Assembly (NCBI GenBank): GCA_021731385.1
Contig: JAKFXM010000069.1
Location: 1-14,801, forward strand
Direction of reading: 5' to 3'
Source of the DNA: Methanobacteriota archaeon
GTDB lineage: Archaea > Altiarchaeota > Altiarchaeia > IMC4 > QMZM01
Length of the DNA stretch: 14,801 bases
Part shown: positions 12,366 through 14,801 of the stretch, in pieces
Position numbering within the stretch: position 1 is the first letter of the stretch
Layout: each line of letters starts with the position of its first letter
Made by a program: the position numbers and the translations under genes
The notes under the pieces: model-generated
What the model saw: the letters and a program-made list of their open reading frames with translations, nothing else
Told to the model about the DNA's origin: nothing
Database searches by the model: none

Positions 12366-12938
12366 TCAACGGTTTATTTTTTTCTCAATAGCTCCCCAAA
12401 GAGAGGCATAACCCTCTATCTTATCCCCTGATGACAAATTTATGAAAGTACTATTCAAATGCGCCATATAATTTTTCCCTGCCTCGAAACCTCCATACCT
12501 GCTATCACACTTTAAATGTATTAATATTCTCTCATTGGGGCTTATTTCTATATTATCCAAAGTATCACTCTCACATTTCCCACTTCCTCTTATTTCGACA
12601 TTTACACTATTCGCCAAAATCTTAATTTTTGTTTCTTTATTATTCCTAAGTGCAAGATAGAAATAATTATCAGTAAAAAGCGCATGATCAACAATCTCTA
12701 TAGGATATAAAAGTGTATAAGATCCCGGATATGTCGTCGGATATTCAAATACATGTTTCAATGACCTTTCAAGAACATAAAAGTTAAGGGGGATGTCCTC
12801 ACCCCATCTACGTTCATATTCATACTTTATCAGGCAATTTTTGTAAGATAAGAAAGAACCAGAAAGGAATCCAACAGCAAAGCTAAGTGATACAAAGAAT
12901 AGAATTAACAATATGAATTTTATACTATTATCTTTCAT
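12366..12938 (-). CDS. Membrane-anchored extracytoplasmic protein, unknown function
   Basis: 190 residues. Residues 7-31 (FILLILFFVSLSFAVGFLSG and onward) form one hydrophobic segment after a short basic start, which fits an uncleaved signal anchor with the rest outside the cell. The remainder is mainly beta-type with an NNKETKIKILANSVNVEI stretch, an ISPNERILIHLKC strand and NSTFINLS; two cysteines (in GKCESD and LKCDSR) could form a disulfide. I recognise no family. It lies between the voltage-sensor-like gene (22 bases) and trpS (13 bases), so it is probably cotranscribed with them. Confidence 0.7.
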   Translation of the reverse strand: MKDNSIKFILLILFFVSLSFAVGFLSGSFLSYKNCLIKYEYERRWGEDIPLNFYVLERSLKHVFEYPTTYPGSYTLLYPIEIVDHALFTDNYFYLALRNNKETKIKILANSVNVEIRGSGKCESDTLDNIEISPNERILIHLKCDSRYGGFEAGKNYMAHLNSTFINLSSGDKIEGYASLWGAIEKKINR

Positions 12939-12960
12939 CTTATATTTTGTACAGCATAGA

Positions 12961-13488
12961 TTACTGTTGTTTATTATTTGTAATATTTACAGGTTTTTCA
13001 AAGAAGTGGATAACCTTCAGGAATCTTGGAATTCGCAAGGCAGGTTTGAATAACCTGTTAATCAGCCCTGTTCTGCTGATATTCCCTGATTTTTCTATCT
13101 TTGATATCAACTCCGTTCCTTCCCTTTCAAGTTTTATTGCATCCCTGACTAACAACTCCATTTTCTCGCTCTCTGTAAATCTCGTTATTATAGCCCCTTC
13201 CTCGACTATCCTGAATACAAGATAAAATGGAAACACGGCCATAATATCAATCCAGTATTTCCGTATAAACCCGTGTTGATGCAGCATTTTCATCCTTCTG
13301 TATTTAAATGACAAATCCAATGCAAAAACAAATACAATAAAGAGATCGAATATATTGATTAAGAAATCGTATCGCTCAAATTTAGCCGGATAGAATATCT
13401 CTCCAAGTATTATAAGAAGCAATAAGATGAGTATGTAAGGGATTATCCTGTCTACAATAGCCTCGGATATATACAGAAATCTGCTCAT
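12961..13488 (-). CDS. Voltage-sensor-like membrane protein without a pore
   Basis: 175 residues with three clear membrane helices, about 14-32, 42-62 and 78-94. The third contains YWIDIMAVFPFYLVFR, a pattern typical of S3 in voltage-gated cation channel families. Residues 145-160 (RLFKPALRIPRFLKVI) have basic residues every three or four positions, like an S4 helix, but about 45 charged residues separate them from S3, and no pore or selectivity filter follows. I infer a stand-alone sensor-like domain or a degenerate channel. The ATG at 13488 overlaps the preceding stop (ATGA), so translation is coupled. An earlier in-frame start at 13521 would overlap more and is less likely. Confidence 0.65.
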   Translation of the reverse strand: MSRFLYISEAIVDRIIPYILILLLLIILGEIFYPAKFERYDFLINIFDLFIVFVFALDLSFKYRRMKMLHQHGFIRKYWIDIMAVFPFYLVFRIVEEGAIITRFTESEKMELLVRDAIKLEREGTELISKIEKSGNISRTGLINRLFKPALRIPRFLKVIHFFEKPVNITNNKQQ

Positions 13489-13784
13489 TTTCTGCTTGTT
13501 TTTTTCTCGTACCTTTTCCACATATCCTCCAATTCACTGTCAAGATTTATCTCAAATTTATTTGCGAGTTTTAATGTCAGATAAAGTAAATCTGTTAATT
13601 CCTCCGCAAGTTCTTTTTTGTCAAATTCTTCAGTCTTGTAGCCCTCAAAGCGTAGAATTCTCCTTGAGATTTCCCCCAATTCTTCAGACATGTGCAGGGC
13701 TATATGGCTTCCCCTGTCCTTGTCCCAGTTGAATTTCTTATCGTAATCCGAGACCTGTTTCTGGAGATGGATTAAATTCGTCAT
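13485..13784 (-). CDS. MazG-like nucleotide pyrophosphohydrolase
   Basis: 99 residues of the all-alpha NTP pyrophosphatase group. The metal-binding pattern is present: E34, E35 and E38 in SEELGE, and E62-x2-D65 in EELTDLLY, giving the EExxE...ExxD arrangement. Such enzymes hydrolyse NTPs or dNTPs to the monophosphate and pyrophosphate, often as housecleaning. A KFNWDKDRGSHIALHM stretch precedes the first motif. It is a single compact domain, shorter than full MazG. It is divergent from truD, whose ATG lies 15 bases away, and it leads the minus-strand group ending in the membrane proteins and trpS. Confidence 0.85.
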   Translation of the reverse strand: MTNLIHLQKQVSDYDKKFNWDKDRGSHIALHMSEELGEISRRILRFEGYKTEEFDKKELAEELTDLLYLTLKLANKFEINLDSELEDMWKRYEKKTSRK

Positions 13785-13818
13785 TACTAAATATTTAATA
13801 TGAGCGAAATAAAACCAC
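13769..13818. promoter_or_regulatory. Divergent promoter region of the MazG-like gene and truD
   Basis: Only 15 bases (13785-13799) separate the two start codons, including the palindromic taaatattta. If both messages are leaderless, each TATA box must lie in the other gene's first codons: attaaatt near 13771-13778 for truD, and TTTTATTT (minus) near 13809-13816 for the MazG-like gene. Both lie at a suitable distance. This is inferred from spacing only. Confidence 0.3.
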
Positions 13819-14801
13819 CGGAACTTGAAAGATTCGTTGGAATTGAGGTTTACAAGTCAAAAACAGATGGAATTAATGGAAGAATAAAGCAGATTCCTGA
13901 GGATTTTATAGTTGAAGAGATTAATCCTGAAGGAAATGTCCTTGAGTTAGGAAAACTCGGTAAGGAGGCAAAAGATAGGATCTTGGGGGAATATCTGCAC
14001 TTTACCATACAGAAGAAAAACTGGGATACAATGCTGGCAATAAAGGAGATATCAAAAAGATTGGGTATAAGCCAGAAGAGATTTGGATTTGCCGGGACAA
14101 AGGATAAGAGGGCATTAACAACGCAAAGAGTTTCTGTCTGGAATGTTTCTTCAGAGAATCTTGAAAAGGTTAATATAAATGACATAAGCATTGGAAATTT
14201 TGAATACAGGGACGAGGGTATAAATCTCGGTAACCTATGGGGGAACAGATTTGAGATAACAATCAGGGGGTTGGAGCTTGACAAAGATATTCTTGAGGTG
14301 AGGGTTAAAGCCATAATGGGAGAACTTATATCCGGTGTTCCAAATTTTTTCGGTGTCCAGAGGTTCGGCACGACAAGGCCGATAACGCATCTTGTAGGAA
14401 AGGAAATTTTGAAGGGCGATTTCAGGAATGCAGTAATGATTTATCTTGCAAAAAAATTTGAAGAAGAGAATGAAGAAACAAGAAAAGCAAGGGAATTTAT
14501 TGAGAAAACCAATGATTTTAAGGAAGGATTAAGAATCCTTCCCAGGCATCTATCCTATGAATCAGCAATGCTCAATCATCTTGTAAAAAAACCGACAGAC
14601 TTTATTGGCGCCCTGAGAAAACTGCCAAAGAAGTTAAGATGGATGTTTGTCCACGCATATCAGGGATTTATTTTTAACAAGGCATTGAGTGAGTACATAA
14701 GTCAGGGCATTATTGTAGAGAAACTTCCGCTTGTAGGCTATGAAACAGGGATAGATGAAATTACGGAAAAAATTCTCGATGATGAAAAAATAAAGTTGGA
14801 A
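13800..14801 (+). CDS. truD: tRNA pseudouridine synthase TruD (3' end outside window)
   Basis: Converts uridine to pseudouridine in tRNA, at position 13 in characterised relatives (TruD/Pus7 family). 334 codons are present without a stop before the edge. KQIPEDFIVEEI at 30-41 is the usual N-terminal segment. The catalytic aspartate is D102 in FGFAGTKDKRA, and NFFGVQRFG (182-190) is the second family motif. The ATG at 13800 (MSEIKPPELE) is 15 bases from the divergent MazG-like gene, and no ribosome binding site precedes it, so a leaderless message is likely. It lacks its C-terminal part here only because the window ends. Confidence 0.93.
   Translation, partial: MSEIKPPELERFVGIEVYKSKTDGINGRIKQIPEDFIVEEINPEGNVLELGKLGKEAKDRILGEYLHFTIQKKNWDTMLAIKEISKRLGISQKRFGFAGTKDKRALTTQRVSVWNVSSENLEKVNINDISIGNFEYRDEGINLGNLWGNRFEITIRGLELDKDILEVRVKAIMGELISGVPNFFGVQRFGTTRPITHLVGKEILKGDFRNAVMIYLAKKFEEENEETRKAREFIEKTNDFKEGLRILPRHLSYESAMLNHLVKKPTDFIGALRKLPKKLRWMFVHAYQGFIFNKALSEYISQGIIVEKLPLVGYETGIDEITEKILDDEKIKLE

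Noticed and set aside
13850..14371. 173-codon minus-strand frame opposite truD
   Set aside because: It is antisense to the catalytic region of truD, whose motifs are intact; the frame itself has no family features.

Overview
The window is archaeal. It carries the classic archaeal ribosomal-protein/RNA-polymerase cluster (uS13, uS4, uS11, RpoD, tRNA-Leu, eL18, uL13, uS9, RpoN, RpoK, uS2), an archaeal-type tryptophanyl-tRNA synthetase, a TruD pseudouridine synthase and a tRNA gene with archaeal introns. The DNA is AT-rich and gene-dense. I cannot name the phylum; an uncultured euryarchaeal or DPANN-like lineage is possible, but that is inference only.

Layout. Positions 1-244: hairpin-rich intergenic DNA, then enolase (+) at 245-1519. 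Positions 1520-1684: a hairpin cluster followed by a second, detached copy of the enolase C-terminus. Positions 1685-6731 (all minus, transcribed right to left): rps13, rps4, rps11, rpoD, tRNA-Leu, rpl18e, rpl13, rps9, rpoN, rpoK, rps2. Most junctions are very tight (TAATG, TAAATG, overlaps), so translation is probably coupled. Enolase normally sits between rpoK and rps2 in this cluster; here it lies beyond rps2 and is inverted. Positions 6732-7028: promoter of the ribosomal operon and a 128-bp nested array of palindromes. Positions 7029-13784 (all minus): an accessory stretch with a truncated BRO-N protein, a small unknown ORF, a relic of an AlbA_2 gene, a TcmP/radical-SAM pair, a full AlbA_2 ATPase gene, then trpS, two membrane proteins and a MazG-like pyrophosphohydrolase. 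From 13800 (+) truD runs off the right edge.

The most unusual feature is a family of short, near-perfect palindromes found only between genes. Twelve of them share one design: a stem of about 8-11 bp (one longer but interrupted) closed by a C-G pair over exactly three loop bases. They occur in four places (6-78, 1527-1616, 2616-2734, 6861-6988). At two places the palindromes sit between duplicated gene ends: the rpoN-stop/rpoK-start junction exists three times, and the enolase C-terminal codons exist twice in the same frame. At the fourth, four palindromic units bounded by CCC and GGG are nested inside a longer stem, two in each orientation. This looks like an undescribed palindromic element or a hairpin-driven duplication process that preserves flanking gene ends.

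Two other points stand out. The tRNA-Leu(GAG) gene appears to have two introns, a 14-nt one at position 37/38 and a 69-nt one in the D-loop whose ends fit a bulge-helix-bulge motif. The SPL-like radical SAM gene and tcmP form a translationally coupled pair, lying between a full AlbA_2 gene and a relic copy of that gene's 5' end.
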